Positions 26,565 through 37,100 are shown, numbered from the stretch's first letter. The stretch is 64,000 nt of DNA from Ardenticatenia bacterium (GCA_030949995.1 JAUZRY010000107.1:62001-126000); one strand, 5' to 3'. Made by a program: numbers and translations. The notes: generated by a model not told the origin, from the letters alone.

Positions 26565-26607
26565 GGAAAGACCATCGTCCATCGTCCTCTCCCTGGAGGT
26601 TTGTCCC

Positions 26608-27399
26608 ATGAAAGAACTCGACATTGCCACCGAGGTTGCGTGCGAGGCGGGCAGGATGCTGATGGAAGCCCTGCACCGCCCGCACACCGTAACCACCAAG
26701 ACCAGCGCCATTGATCCCGTCACCGAGATGGACCAGAAGGTGGAAGCCTTCATCGTTGACCACCTGGCCGCGGCCTTTCCCGACTACGGCTTCCTCACCG
26801 AGGAAAGCCCTGCCCAAGGCGCGACCTCCACCCGCTGGATCATCGATCCCCTGGACGGGACCGTGAACTACGCGCACGGCCACCCCCACTTCGCGGTGTC
26901 CATCGCCCTGGAACGGGCGGAGGAGATCGTGCTGGGCGTGGTCTATCACCCCACGCTGGACGAAATGTTCACCGCGGAGAAGGGGCGTGGCGCGTGGTGC
27001 AACGGTCGGCGGCTGCGCGCCTCCAGCACCGCGCGGCTGGAGGAGGCGCTGCTCGCCTCGGGATCGCCCTACGACGTGCACGAGCGGCCCGAGCCCTACA
27101 TGCGCCTGTGGCGCGCGCTGGTCACGCGCGCGCAGGCCGTGCGCCAGAGCGGCGCGGCCGCGCTGGACCTGTGTTACGTGGCCGCGGGCCGCTTGGACGG
27201 TTACGTGGAGATCGGGCTGGCGCCGTGGGACGTGGCTGCGGGCAGTCTTATCGTCCAAGAAGCGGGGGGAACAGTGAGCAACTTCGATGCCCAAGGATTC
27301 TACATATACAACCGCACGATTATCGCCTCGGGCACAGCGTTGTGGAGAACGATTCTGGGCACCATTATCATCGAAGGGACTCAAACAAGAGCAGGCTGA
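26608..27399 (+). CDS. inositol monophosphatase family protein
   Basis: FLTEESPAQ...RWIIDPLDGTVNYAHGHPHFAVSIAL; GLAPWDVAAGSLIVQEAGG. Confidence 0.94.
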   Translation: MKELDIATEVACEAGRMLMEALHRPHTVTTKTSAIDPVTEMDQKVEAFIVDHLAAAFPDYGFLTEESPAQGATSTRWIIDPLDGTVNYAHGHPHFAVSIALERAEEIVLGVVYHPTLDEMFTAEKGRGAWCNGRRLRASSTARLEEALLASGSPYDVHERPEPYMRLWRALVTRAQAVRQSGAAALDLCYVAAGRLDGYVEIGLAPWDVAAGSLIVQEAGGTVSNFDAQGFYIYNRTIIASGTALWRTILGTIIIEGTQTRAG

Positions 27400-27575
27400 G
27401 AGAAGCCCCCCTGCCTCCCCACTCCTGTGATCCTCCACCCAAGCAGCTCAGTCTCGCCAAGTGGGTGACGTGTCCCGGAATGTTGAAGCACGGGATACCC
27501 CCAGTTCCACACTGTCGGACCATCAGGCTCGCCCAAGCTCCTCTGATGGGGTGAGCCCTCCCTAAAAACAAGCAT

Positions 27576-27605
27576 TTGACGCGGCGGAACAACTCATGTT
27601 ATACT
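27576..27605 (+). promoter_or_regulatory. sigma70-like promoter of the response-regulator transcription unit
   Basis: TTGACG-18-TATACT. Confidence 0.6.
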
Positions 27606-27634
27606 ACTTTTGCACCATTCCATGCACCTTAATA

Positions 27635-27714
27635 GGCAAACGGTGACGAGGTGAGCGAAAGCCCGGCAGGAAACGGGCATGAGTCCCTGTGGAGCCTGGG
27701 CCACTACTTTCTGT
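27635..27714 (+). ncRNA. putative structured 5' leader / riboswitch-like element
   Basis: AGGCAAACGGTGACGAGGTGAGCGAAAGCCCGGCAGGAAACGGGCATGAGTCCCTGTGGAGCCTGGGCCAC; can form GCCCGG/CCTGGGC and CAGG/CCTG stems; lies in a ~330-nt leader. Confidence 0.35.
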
Positions 27715-27940
27715 TCCCCGCATGTTACCCCCGTGCGCCCTATCGCCACCGAGACAACAACGGACCAGGCCATGTGGGCTACGAGCACCAATCGGCCATT
27801 CAACAACGCGCAGAAGCTTCATGGAGTACCTTTCGGATCATGCTCTTGTTCCTGCCGTCGGCGAGTTCGTCCCCGGCGGTTGGTCCTCCGGTCATCCAAG
27901 AGGGAAGCAGTTGGAGAACAAGAATGGGGGAGCTGGGCGC

Positions 27941-28657
27941 ATGAGCGGAGAATCAGAGGAACGTGTGATTCGGGTTGTTCTTGTCGACGACCATCCTCTC
28001 TTCCGTCAAGGGTTACGGCGCGTGTTGGACTCAGCGCCCGACTGTCAAGTGGTCGGCGAAGTGGCTGACGGGGAGTCAGCCGTGGAAGTCATTCTCGACC
28101 TCCTCCCTGATGTCGTGGTCATGGACATCAACCTGCCCGGCATGAACGGTCTCCAGGTCACGCGGGAGGTCACAGGGAAAAGGAATGACATTCGCTTCAT
28201 TATTCTCACGGCTTTCCACAACGCCGATCAGGTCTTTCACGCTATCCGGGCCGGCGCTTCAGCCTACTTTCCCAAAGATGTGGACTCGCAAGATCTCCTC
28301 GAGGCCATCCGCCAAGTCCACCGGGGCAATTATGTGATCGACGGTGAAGTGATGACGGAACAGAAGTTGGCCGCTTGGCTGCTCAAACAATTGGAGGCGC
28401 GCAACACATACGGGGGCTTTGAAGAAGACATGTTCGTGCCCCTCTCGCCCCGGGAGATGGAAATCCTGGTCCTCATCACGCGGGGATATTCGAACAAAGA
28501 GATCGCCTATAAGTTGGGCATTAGCCGTCAAACCGTGAAAAACCACATGACGTCCATCTTGCGCAAGTTGCGCGTGAACGACCGGACCCAAGCGGCCGTC
28601 TACGCACTGCGCCACGGGTGGATACGACTCCAAGATATCGAAGAGCGCGAAGAGTAA
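27941..28657 (+). CDS. NarL/FixJ family response regulator
   Basis: VVLVDDHPLFRQGLRRVL...VVMDINLPGMNG; LuxR HTH LSPREMEILVLITRGYSNKEIAYKLGISRQTVKNHMTSILRKL. Confidence 0.96.
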   Translation: MSGESEERVIRVVLVDDHPLFRQGLRRVLDSAPDCQVVGEVADGESAVEVILDLLPDVVVMDINLPGMNGLQVTREVTGKRNDIRFIILTAFHNADQVFHAIRAGASAYFPKDVDSQDLLEAIRQVHRGNYVIDGEVMTEQKLAAWLLKQLEARNTYGGFEEDMFVPLSPREMEILVLITRGYSNKEIAYKLGISRQTVKNHMTSILRKLRVNDRTQAAVYALRHGWIRLQDIEEREE

Positions 28658-28661
28658 TCTG

Positions 28662-29746
28662 ATGGGAGCCACAACGGATTTTCTGCACAAGCTAGAAGAG
28701 TTTCAGGCCGACGTAACCCGGGAGCTGGAGCGGGTCCAACAGGAGCTGCGGGAGATCGACGTGCTCATCCGCCAGAGCACGTCCGAGGTGGAGCGCTTAG
28801 CCCAGCGCAACTTACAAATTCAAAATAGGGTGCGCCACATGGAAGCCAACTTCGACGCCGTGCCCCGAGAGGACATCCGAGCTCTCTACACAGCCGCCCA
28901 AGAATCCCAAATGCGCCTCTTCACCATGCGCAGCCAAGTGGAACAACTCCAGAACAAGCAGCGGGTCCTGGAACAATACGCCCAATATCTTCAGCGCTTC
29001 CTCGAGCTGGCTAAAGCCGCGCCGACAGCCTAGTCCCAGAGGGGAAGCCGGAGGCGCCCCTTGACCAGGTGGAATCATCGCGGCTGCTGGTCACCCGCAT
29101 TATTGAAGCCCAGGAAGGCGAACGCCGCCAGCTCGCCCGCCAGATGCACGACGGCCCGGCACAGTCGCTGACGAACTTGATCCTCCAAGCTGAAATCTGT
29201 GAGCGCCTGTTCGACACGGATCCGGACAGGGCCAAGGCGGAGCTGACCAACCTCAAGAACGCGGTCAACACCACGTTTCAAAAGGTGCGCGATTTCATCT
29301 TTGACTTGCGCCCCATGATGCTGGACGATCTGGGATTAGCCCCTACGGTCAAGCGCTACATCGACGCTTACCAGGGCAAGGTAGATTACCGCATTACCTT
29401 GCACGTTACAGGTGAGGAACGTCGCCTCCCTGCACCAGTGGAAATTACCCTCTTTCGCGCCCTCCAGGAACTGCTCCAGAACGTCACCAGCCACGCCAAC
29501 GCACACCAGGTGACCGTGCAGCTCAACTTCCAGGACGGCGAGGTCGTGCTCACGGTCGAAGATGATGGCGTTGGCTTCGACACCGTGGAAGCGCTCCAGC
29601 CGGCCCAGCGCGGCCAGGCCGTTGGGTTAAAGGCCATGCAAGAACGCATCGAGATGTTGGGCGGCCACCTCCAGGTGGACAGCAGCATTGGCCACGGCAC
29701 GCGCGTCTACATCCGGGTGCCGGCCACAGAGCCCGTGGTAGCGTGA
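28662..29746 (+). CDS. DegS/LiaS-like sensor histidine kinase: N-terminal coiled coil (28662-29033) plus HisKA_3/HATPase (from about 29069), probably one gene split near 29020-29035
   Basis: RLLVTRIIEAQEGERRQLARQMHDGPAQSLTNLIL; HATPase VEDDGVGFD; the reading frame upstream of 29069 stays open across the first ORF's stop. Confidence 0.8.
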
Positions 29747-30570
29747 CGAGGACCGACAAGGAGATGCCTGTGGCCCGAAACACGACGGTCATTCGGTACA
29801 CTTTGGTCCTGATGGTTGGCGTCGTCTTTCTCGGGCTTGCGCGGGGCGCCGGTCTTTCCACGTCCTATGCGGCACCGGCTGCCCAGCGGGCGACGCCCAC
29901 GTTAACGCCCACCCCTCCCCCGACAGCAACTCCCCTGCCCCCGCCGACAGACACGCCCGCGCCCCCACCAACAACAGTACCACCATCGCCCACATTCATC
30001 GCCTCCCCCTCCCCCGGCCAACCCCCCCCTACATCTCCACCCTCAGACACTCCGCCAACACCACGTCCGCCTCGGCCGGAGGAGTCTCCCACCCCCTCGC
30101 CCCCGGCGTGCTTCACACGGCTGGAAGGCTTCGTGCTCGACAGGGAGAGCACCCCCGTTGTGGACGCCTTGGTCCGCCTCTTAGGTTTGGGGTGGAGTGC
30201 CGAGTGGCGTACCGATACCAATGGGTTCTTCTACTTCAACGGCCTCTGTCAAGGTGAAGCCACAGTGGAAGCCATTGTCAACGATCAGGTGGTCGCACGA
30301 GTGGATGTGCGCTTGGAAGGAGAGGGCACCGTCCAGGTGACACTGCGGAGTGAGCAACCCAGCGCACAGCCTACAGCCACCGGCGCACCAGCCACAGCCA
30401 CCCCTCTCCCCTCACCGACACCCTCTGGCCCCACCCCCACGCCGCAAGTGGTGACACGGTTGCCACAAACGGGCTCTTCAACATTGTCCATGTTGCTCGT
30501 TGCAGGCGTTTTGGCTATGATTATGTTCGGAGTGCGCGTGATCCGACAATACCGCCACAGCGCCCCGTAG
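29743..30570 (+). CDS. secreted Pro/Thr-rich protein with CarboxypepD_reg-like domain and LPxTG-like C-terminus
   Basis: Signal-like N-term; PTPTPPPTATPLPPP tracts; FVLDRESTPVVDALVRLLG...GFFYFNGLCQGEATVEA; C-term RLPQTGSSTLSMLLVAGVLAMIMFGVRVIRQYRHSAP. Confidence 0.75.
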   Translation: MTRTDKEMPVARNTTVIRYTLVLMVGVVFLGLARGAGLSTSYAAPAAQRATPTLTPTPPPTATPLPPPTDTPAPPPTTVPPSPTFIASPSPGQPPPTSPPSDTPPTPRPPRPEESPTPSPPACFTRLEGFVLDRESTPVVDALVRLLGLGWSAEWRTDTNGFFYFNGLCQGEATVEAIVNDQVVARVDVRLEGEGTVQVTLRSEQPSAQPTATGAPATATPLPSPTPSGPTPTPQVVTRLPQTGSSTLSMLLVAGVLAMIMFGVRVIRQYRHSAP

Positions 30571-30767
30571 CTGTGGAGGGACTAAGGTCTATATCCCCAT
30601 TCCGAGGCCCGGATTGTTGACTTCAAAGGTCCCTGCACAGGCGTGGGAGTTAGGTCCTATGTTCACAGGCCGTTTCCTCCGCTATAATAATCATGGTAAA
30701 GTATACTCCGAGAAACGCTGTCCTGTCAGGGAGCAACGCTCACAGGGGAGTTGGAGAGCCAGCAGTG

Positions 30768-31337
30768 ATGATTACCAGACGCCGACGCAAACGACAGCGC
30801 CCAGGGGGCTACAGGGGAAACGAGCAAGGGCAGAGCCTCGTGGAGGCTTCTATCACGTTAATCTTCCTGCTCTTGCTGGTGATCGCCATTTTTGAGATGG
30901 CCCAGGTGTTCTCCACCTACTTGGTGCTGGTCAACTCAGTGCGTGACGGTGCCATCTACGCAGCCAGTCACGCGAAGGCCAATCAGCTCCCGCAGGACGT
31001 TGAGATGTTACAACGGGATCCCACTTACCAGCCAAACACGTACTGTACAAACCCGAACAACCCTTCACTACAACATTTGAACGCTTACTGTGAGCGCGTC
31101 AAGCAGGGCATCTTGATCCGCGGACTCGACCCCCAGGGCGCCTACTTGACTATTTTGGACCCAGTCTTTGTGCCTACGACGAAGAACACCGCAGGGTTCA
31201 CCATTCTGGTGGGGGCTGAGTACCGGCTCACCACCCTCTTTACCAGCTCGATCTCCCTGCCCCTTTTAGGGCGCATGGGATTACCATCCCAATACACAGT
31301 TTCATATACTATGGAAGTGGACCCAACAGCATGGTGA
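30768..31337 (+). CDS. TadE-family pilus assembly protein
   Basis: NEQGQSLVEASITLIFLLLLVIAIFEMAQVFSTYL. Confidence 0.88.
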   Translation: MITRRRRKRQRPGGYRGNEQGQSLVEASITLIFLLLLVIAIFEMAQVFSTYLVLVNSVRDGAIYAASHAKANQLPQDVEMLQRDPTYQPNTYCTNPNNPSLQHLNAYCERVKQGILIRGLDPQGAYLTILDPVFVPTTKNTAGFTILVGAEYRLTTLFTSSISLPLLGRMGLPSQYTVSYTMEVDPTAW

Positions 31338-31747
31338 AGCACACGCCGGTGCGCTATCCCACAAGTGAAAAGGGACAGGCTCTTGTAGAATTCGCCCTTT
31401 CGCTGCCGGTCGTCTTGATGGTGTTGATCGGCTTCTTGGGGATGGCCTACCTGTTTTACTCGTGGATCACGCTCTACCACGCGGCCAATGAGGGGGTCAG
31501 CTATGCAGTCCGCTACCCCAATGCCACGGAGTTCGAGATCGTCCAGAATGCCATCCGCCCAAACATGTACGCGCTGTACGACGCTTCCAACATTGTCGTG
31601 CGGAAGTACCCGGACCGAGTGACTGTCTTGATTGAATATCAAGTGCCTCTACCAACGGTGCGCATTCCGTACATCATCACCGATGGCGAAGTGGTCTTAT
31701 TGCAACCTTTGCCGATGCGTGTGAGGAGCGTGGCATTTTACGATTGA
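31331..31747 (+). CDS. TadE-family pilus assembly protein (second copy)
   Basis: EKGQALVEFALSLPVVLMVLIGFLGMAYLFYSWI. Confidence 0.88.
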   Translation: MVKHTPVRYPTSEKGQALVEFALSLPVVLMVLIGFLGMAYLFYSWITLYHAANEGVSYAVRYPNATEFEIVQNAIRPNMYALYDASNIVVRKYPDRVTVLIEYQVPLPTVRIPYIITDGEVVLLQPLPMRVRSVAFYD

Positions 31748-31803
31748 TAACATCGCCACCACGTCGCATTTTTACCCGCAAGAAACTGAAGGAGGTGGCA
31801 CAC

Positions 31804-33978
31804 ATGCGACGACATGAACGAGGACAATCGTTACTCATTATGGGCGTGGCCATGGCTGCGCTGCTGGCGCTCATGGCGCTGGTGATCGACGCCGGCAACG
31901 GATACGTCCAGCGGCGCATCGTCCAGAACGCCACGGACGCGGCTGCTCTGGCTGGCGGCGTCGAGTTGGCCATGACGCCAAAGGTCAACGGCCGATATGC
32001 CGGCTCGCCAGCGGACGAGCGGCGTATTTTGGAGGCCGTCATACGGGTGGCCCAAGAAAACGGTATTCCTGATACCAACGGGAACCCCGATGACCTGATC
32101 AACGACAACATCACCGTCTACTTTGTGGGGCCCGGCGGAGAACGGCTCGGCCGGCCTTTGCCCCAGAACCGTGGCGTGCCACCTCAGTGGGAAGTTGCCG
32201 GCATCGAGGTCGAGACGGACAAGGAGTTCGGCACCTACTTCGCGCGTTTGGTCGGGTTGGACCGCATGACAGCCGCCGCTTCTGCCCAAGGGCTGGCCAA
32301 CCCGAACTGGTGTCCGGGCAGCGGGGATAATCTCTTCCCCATTGCTATCAGCACCGCCACCTTCGCGGGTGATCCCGGCGGTCAGCCGGTGCCCGGCCAG
32401 ACGTACCGCATCTGGGAGAAGGGGCGCAACTCGTCCTACGGCAACTTCGGATGGCTCTCGTGGAACAACGACCCCAGCAACACCACGCTGGTGGCCAACC
32501 TCCACGACCTGCGCCGCAGTGGCACGTGGCGCGTGGGCGACTTAGTGCCCGGGGCCACAGGCGTACAGGTCAGCCGCGGAGTACGGAACGAGTTGGACGC
32601 CTACATTGCCGGCCGCCTCCACAACGGCATCGAGCATGATCCGTCCGTAGTAGTACCGGTTTACGACTACACAGTGGGCCAGGGCAACAACCTGCGCTAC
32701 CACATCGTGGGCTTCGCCAAGTTCCGCATCACCGATTACAAGTTCCGGGGCCGCAGCAAGTGGATCGAGGGCACCTTCGAACGCTTCGTCGCCTCGGATG
32801 CCGAGCCGGGTGGTGAGTGCTACTTGGGCTCCACGGTGAAGCTGCGTGAACCCAAGGACCAGACCCGCAGCATCGTGGGCACGGTCCACATCAACGAGGT
32901 CTTCTTCACGCCCGGGTACAGCTCCAGTGTTCACGTGCCCGTGGACGTGATGCTGGTCATGGACATCTCCGGCTCAATGCGAGCCCGGTGGAGCGGCGGG
33001 TCCTCCAAACTCCAATCGGCCAAGGACGCCCTGCTGCGCTTCAACAGCTACTTGCAGCCCGACAAGGGCGACCGGGTAGGCCTGACCACGTATCCCTACA
33101 TCACGCGCGGCCGTCGGTACCGCACGGTGTGCCGAGGGTACCGGTTGCGCTCGTACTACTTCGGCCAAGTGCGCTCGCCGCTTACCAACAACGTGGCCTA
33201 TGTGAACAACATTATCAACGGCCTCAGGGCGAATGGTGGTACGCCCATCGCCCACGCCCTCCAGCAAGCGCGTGAGCAGTTGCTGAACGACCTGCGGCCC
33301 GGCGCCGTGCCGGTCATCATCCTGGCCTCGGACGGTATTGCCAACATCACCATTGACGGCAAGTGGACCGGCTTTGGTGGCGGAGCTGGACAAGGGCAGA
33401 ACACGCCGCCGTGCAACAATCAGGCCGAGCAGCAAACCATCGACCAGGCCAACTTGGCCAAGGAAGCCGGCATCATTATCTTCAGCATCGCCATCGGCGA
33501 CGGCTTCAACATGGACGTGCTCCAGGCCACGGCCTCGCCTGACTTCGACCTGAACGGCAACGGCCGCATCGACCCGAACGAGCGTCACTTCTTCGTCGCC
33601 AGGAGCGACGCCGACCTCGACGCCATCTACGAGCAGATCGGCAACCGCGTGCGCAACATCGCCCAGGAGGGCAAGATCCGCACACAGGAAACGGCCGGTG
33701 AGGGCGCTGTGGTGCGCCTCTACAACGTGAACACCGGCTCGGTGCGCACTACCGTGGCCGGCCCGGGCGGTGCCTTCGCCTTCGAGGACATCGAGCCGGG
33801 CACCTACAGAATTACGGCTTGGGCCACACGCAACGGCCTGACCTACGATATCCTCACCGACGGCAACGGTGGCCCGCCGCTGAACCCGCAGTACGTTGAG
33901 ATCCAAGTGGGCCAGGGGACTGGAACAACTGACGCGGCCGTCATCTACCTTTCCACAGATGACATTGTAGCGCCGTAA
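31804..33978 (+). CDS. TadG-like VWA-domain protein with C-terminal CarboxypepD_reg-like domain
   Basis: MRRHERGQSLLIMGVAMAALLALMALVIDAGNGYVQRRIVQNATDAAALAGG; MIDAS VMLVMDISGSM; DFDLNGNGRIDPNE. Confidence 0.88.
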   Translation: MRRHERGQSLLIMGVAMAALLALMALVIDAGNGYVQRRIVQNATDAAALAGGVELAMTPKVNGRYAGSPADERRILEAVIRVAQENGIPDTNGNPDDLINDNITVYFVGPGGERLGRPLPQNRGVPPQWEVAGIEVETDKEFGTYFARLVGLDRMTAAASAQGLANPNWCPGSGDNLFPIAISTATFAGDPGGQPVPGQTYRIWEKGRNSSYGNFGWLSWNNDPSNTTLVANLHDLRRSGTWRVGDLVPGATGVQVSRGVRNELDAYIAGRLHNGIEHDPSVVVPVYDYTVGQGNNLRYHIVGFAKFRITDYKFRGRSKWIEGTFERFVASDAEPGGECYLGSTVKLREPKDQTRSIVGTVHINEVFFTPGYSSSVHVPVDVMLVMDISGSMRARWSGGSSKLQSAKDALLRFNSYLQPDKGDRVGLTTYPYITRGRRYRTVCRGYRLRSYYFGQVRSPLTNNVAYVNNIINGLRANGGTPIAHALQQAREQLLNDLRPGAVPVIILASDGIANITIDGKWTGFGGGAGQGQNTPPCNNQAEQQTIDQANLAKEAGIIIFSIAIGDGFNMDVLQATASPDFDLNGNGRIDPNERHFFVARSDADLDAIYEQIGNRVRNIAQEGKIRTQETAGEGAVVRLYNVNTGSVRTTVAGPGGAFAFEDIEPGTYRITAWATRNGLTYDILTDGNGGPPLNPQYVEIQVGQGTGTTDAAVIYLSTDDIVAP

Positions 33979-34005
33979 CTTAAAACGGCCTTAGCTGTGT
34001 CGCGG

Positions 34006-34052
34006 GGGGGGAGAGGAAGACATTCCTAATTGTCACCTCTCCCCCTCTTTTC
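34006..34052 (+). terminator. rho-independent terminator after TadG-like gene
   Basis: GGGGGAGAGG...CCTCTCCCCC followed by TCTTTTCTT. Confidence 0.65.
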
Positions 34053-34128
34053 TTCACATACAGACACACACGTGAAAAGGCCATGCCGCACCCAACGAGC
34101 AGCACACCCAAGGGGAGGAAGAGGGGCC

Positions 34129-37100
34129 ATGAACCGGAAAACAACAGTGGTGAGTCTGATCAACCGGTGGCAATGGGGAGTCTTTGCTCTTCTCGCAGCA
34201 ATGGCGTTCGTGTTCTCCTTGCCGGTCTTCTTGACCACTGTTAGCGCCGAACCCACCGCCCCCCAGGCCACTGCGGCGCTTGTCACCGTGGCCGATGACA
34301 CGGCCGAGGATTTCTACCAGGGAACCTTCTACCATGCCGGTGTTTCCCGCCGATCACCACCTGAAGGGGATGGTAACGGCGAATTGCGCCTGTTGGCCGT
34401 GGGAATTGCTGGCACGTGGTATATTACTGAGACCCCTCCCGGCTTACCCCTTGTCCAAAGCCACTCCTTGGAAATTTACAAGGATGAATCGGGGGTTGAA
34501 CGCCTGTACGTGATCGGTGGCGCCGATCAGGACAGAGTTCCCACGACGACCATCTACGTAGCTCCCATTATCACCAGCACTACCCCCGGTGTGCCGGACA
34601 CACCCGGCCCTTGGACGCCGGCTGCCAATCTGCCCTATGCGGTTTACGATCACCAGTCTGTGATTGTGCGGGGCACGAACCAGGACTTCCTGTACGTGAT
34701 TGGCGGCACTGATGCCGCGGACAACGTCACGTCTACAGTCAGCTTCGCCCCCATCAACAGGGCCGACGGCACTATCGGGCCCTTCTCAATCACTGCCCCG
34801 TTGCCAGCAGGAGATTATGACTGTAACGGCGATGGATTCGCCGATTACTTGAACTACTTGACTGTTGGGCGTTACCAAATGGGCGTCGTGGAAGTCAACG
34901 GAACGATCTACGTCATCGGCGGCGGACCATATGGCCCTAGTGGTACTCAGTGCGTCTTCTACGCCACGCCCGATCCCAACACCGGAGAGATCAGCGCTTG
35001 GCAGGTCAATGAGAACTTTCCTGAAAAAGTCTACGGCAACACGGCCACGGCCTACAACGGCACCATCTACAGTATCGGTGGCTCGGACACTTCGGCCGCT
35101 GTCTACAAAATCACGCCCAACGCAGACGGCAGCTTGCCGGCCTCCGGGTGGATTGCCGAGACGAACACCCAGAACAACCACCACCGCTCCGTGGCCGTGA
35201 CCTACAACGGCCAGATCTTGCTGGTCGGCGGGGCCATCAACGACCGCCAGACCCCCCAGAACACGGTGAACGTGGCCCTCATCAACCAGGATGGCACCCT
35301 CGACACGTGGATCACCACCGAGCAGCTCAACTACCCGCGCCTCTTCCACGACGCCGTCGTCTCCAGCAGAGGCTGGATCTACGTCATCGGCGGCGATGTG
35401 AGCACAAATTCCTCCGCACCGAACATCACCCCTCACATCGAATACGGCACGATGGAGGGCGAAGGGCGCCAGTACGCTCCTTGGGGCGAGTTCATCTCCC
35501 GCGTCATCGCCCTCGACAAGGAACGCCCGCTCCAGGAGCTGCGTTGGACCACGTACATCACTGACACGTCCCAAATGACGGTGACCATTGAGTACAGGAT
35601 TGCCAACACACCCTCCGACCTAGCCGCTGCCCCTTGGCAGGGGCCGTTCAACACCGATTACTCCATCAGCGGGCTGAACACCACCACCATCACATTGGGC
35701 GCCCAGACGGCCCAGTTCTTCCAATACCGCATTCGCATGGGAACGCAGATCACGACGGCCACGCCCATCGTGCAGAAGGTGGAGCTCGTGTACGAGGTCA
35801 CGCCGCCCGACTTGGCTGTCTCCAAGAAGTCCAGCGTGACGTCCGCTGGCCCCGGTGACCTGATCACCTACACCATCACCTACGAGAGCGTGCTTACCGA
35901 CAGCGCGCCGGCCACGGGGGTGCGGATCACCGAGACGATACCGCCCTTCGTCGACTACGTCTCCGCCTCCCCCTACACTTTCTCCTTCGTGGGCACCTTG
36001 GCCGACGGCTCGAAACAGTACGCCGTCACCTTGCCGGGTGAGCTCCAAGGTGGTGTGACAGGCACCATCACTTTCGTTACCCGGGTAACGACGACTGTCT
36101 CGGCACTGCCCTTTGACAACCCACAGATCACCAACACGGTGGAGATCGACCACGACGGCACCGCCGGCCCAGACCGGGCCCAAGCCAACAACAAAGCGAC
36201 CATTTTCACCCCACTTCAGGTGGTCACACTCCAGGTCATCAAGGAGAACGCTCCCGAAGGCGAGGTGGAGCCGGGCGACGAAATCGTCTACACCTTGCGC
36301 TACTCCAACACCAGTGATTACCAGGCCACAGGGGTAGTCATCGAAGATCCCATCCCGGCGAACACAGTGTACGTGGACGGCAGCGCCACCGGGCCGGTGG
36401 ACACCAGCCAACTGCCGGCGAAACTGCGCTGGAACATCGGTACCCTTGATCCCCACACCGGCGGTGTGGTCTCATTCCGGGGTGCGGGTGCGCACTGACG
36501 TGGAGGGTATCGACGGCGACTTCGAGAACCAGGCCACAATCTGGGGGAACGAGACGCCCCCCAACCCCAGCAACGGCGTGGTCAACACACTGAAGACCAC
36601 GGAGGATTTGCGCATTTCCAAGTCAGCCACCCCCGCCGTGGTCAAAGCCGGCGATCTCATCACCTTCACCATCCGGTACACCAACGCCGGCAACGTGGAT
36701 CTGGAACAGGTCGTCATCACCGACCCAGTGCCCTTGCACACGGATTACCTGCCCGGCACCATTACCGGGCCAGGAGCTGACGATAGCAACCCCGAGGTCC
36801 TCTTCTGGAACGTGGGCACTGTGCCCGTTGGGACCAGCGGCACCTTGAGCTTCGTGGTACGAGCAAAGAAGCCTTTAGTCGCAGGCACCACAAGTATCCA
36901 GAACGTTGCCTTCGCCCAGACCAAGAGCATCGCCCCGTTCCAGAGCTCACCCGTTATCGTTGCGGTGGGCTCCAAGCCCAAATTTGCCATCACGAAGTGG
37001 GCTACCCCTGCCTACGGCATCCAGCCGGGCGATACGATCACCTTCACCATTGCCTACACAAATGTGGGAAGCATTGGCGCTCGCAACGTGGTGATCACCG

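Noticed and set aside
29865-30221. Glycine/valine-rich antisense ORF
   Set aside because: Antisense of the proline/threonine-rich stalk; artefact.
30670-30768. Second riboswitch-like leader upstream of the first TadE gene
   Set aside because: There is a TATAAT and some inverted repeats, but no convincing conserved structure; not enough evidence.
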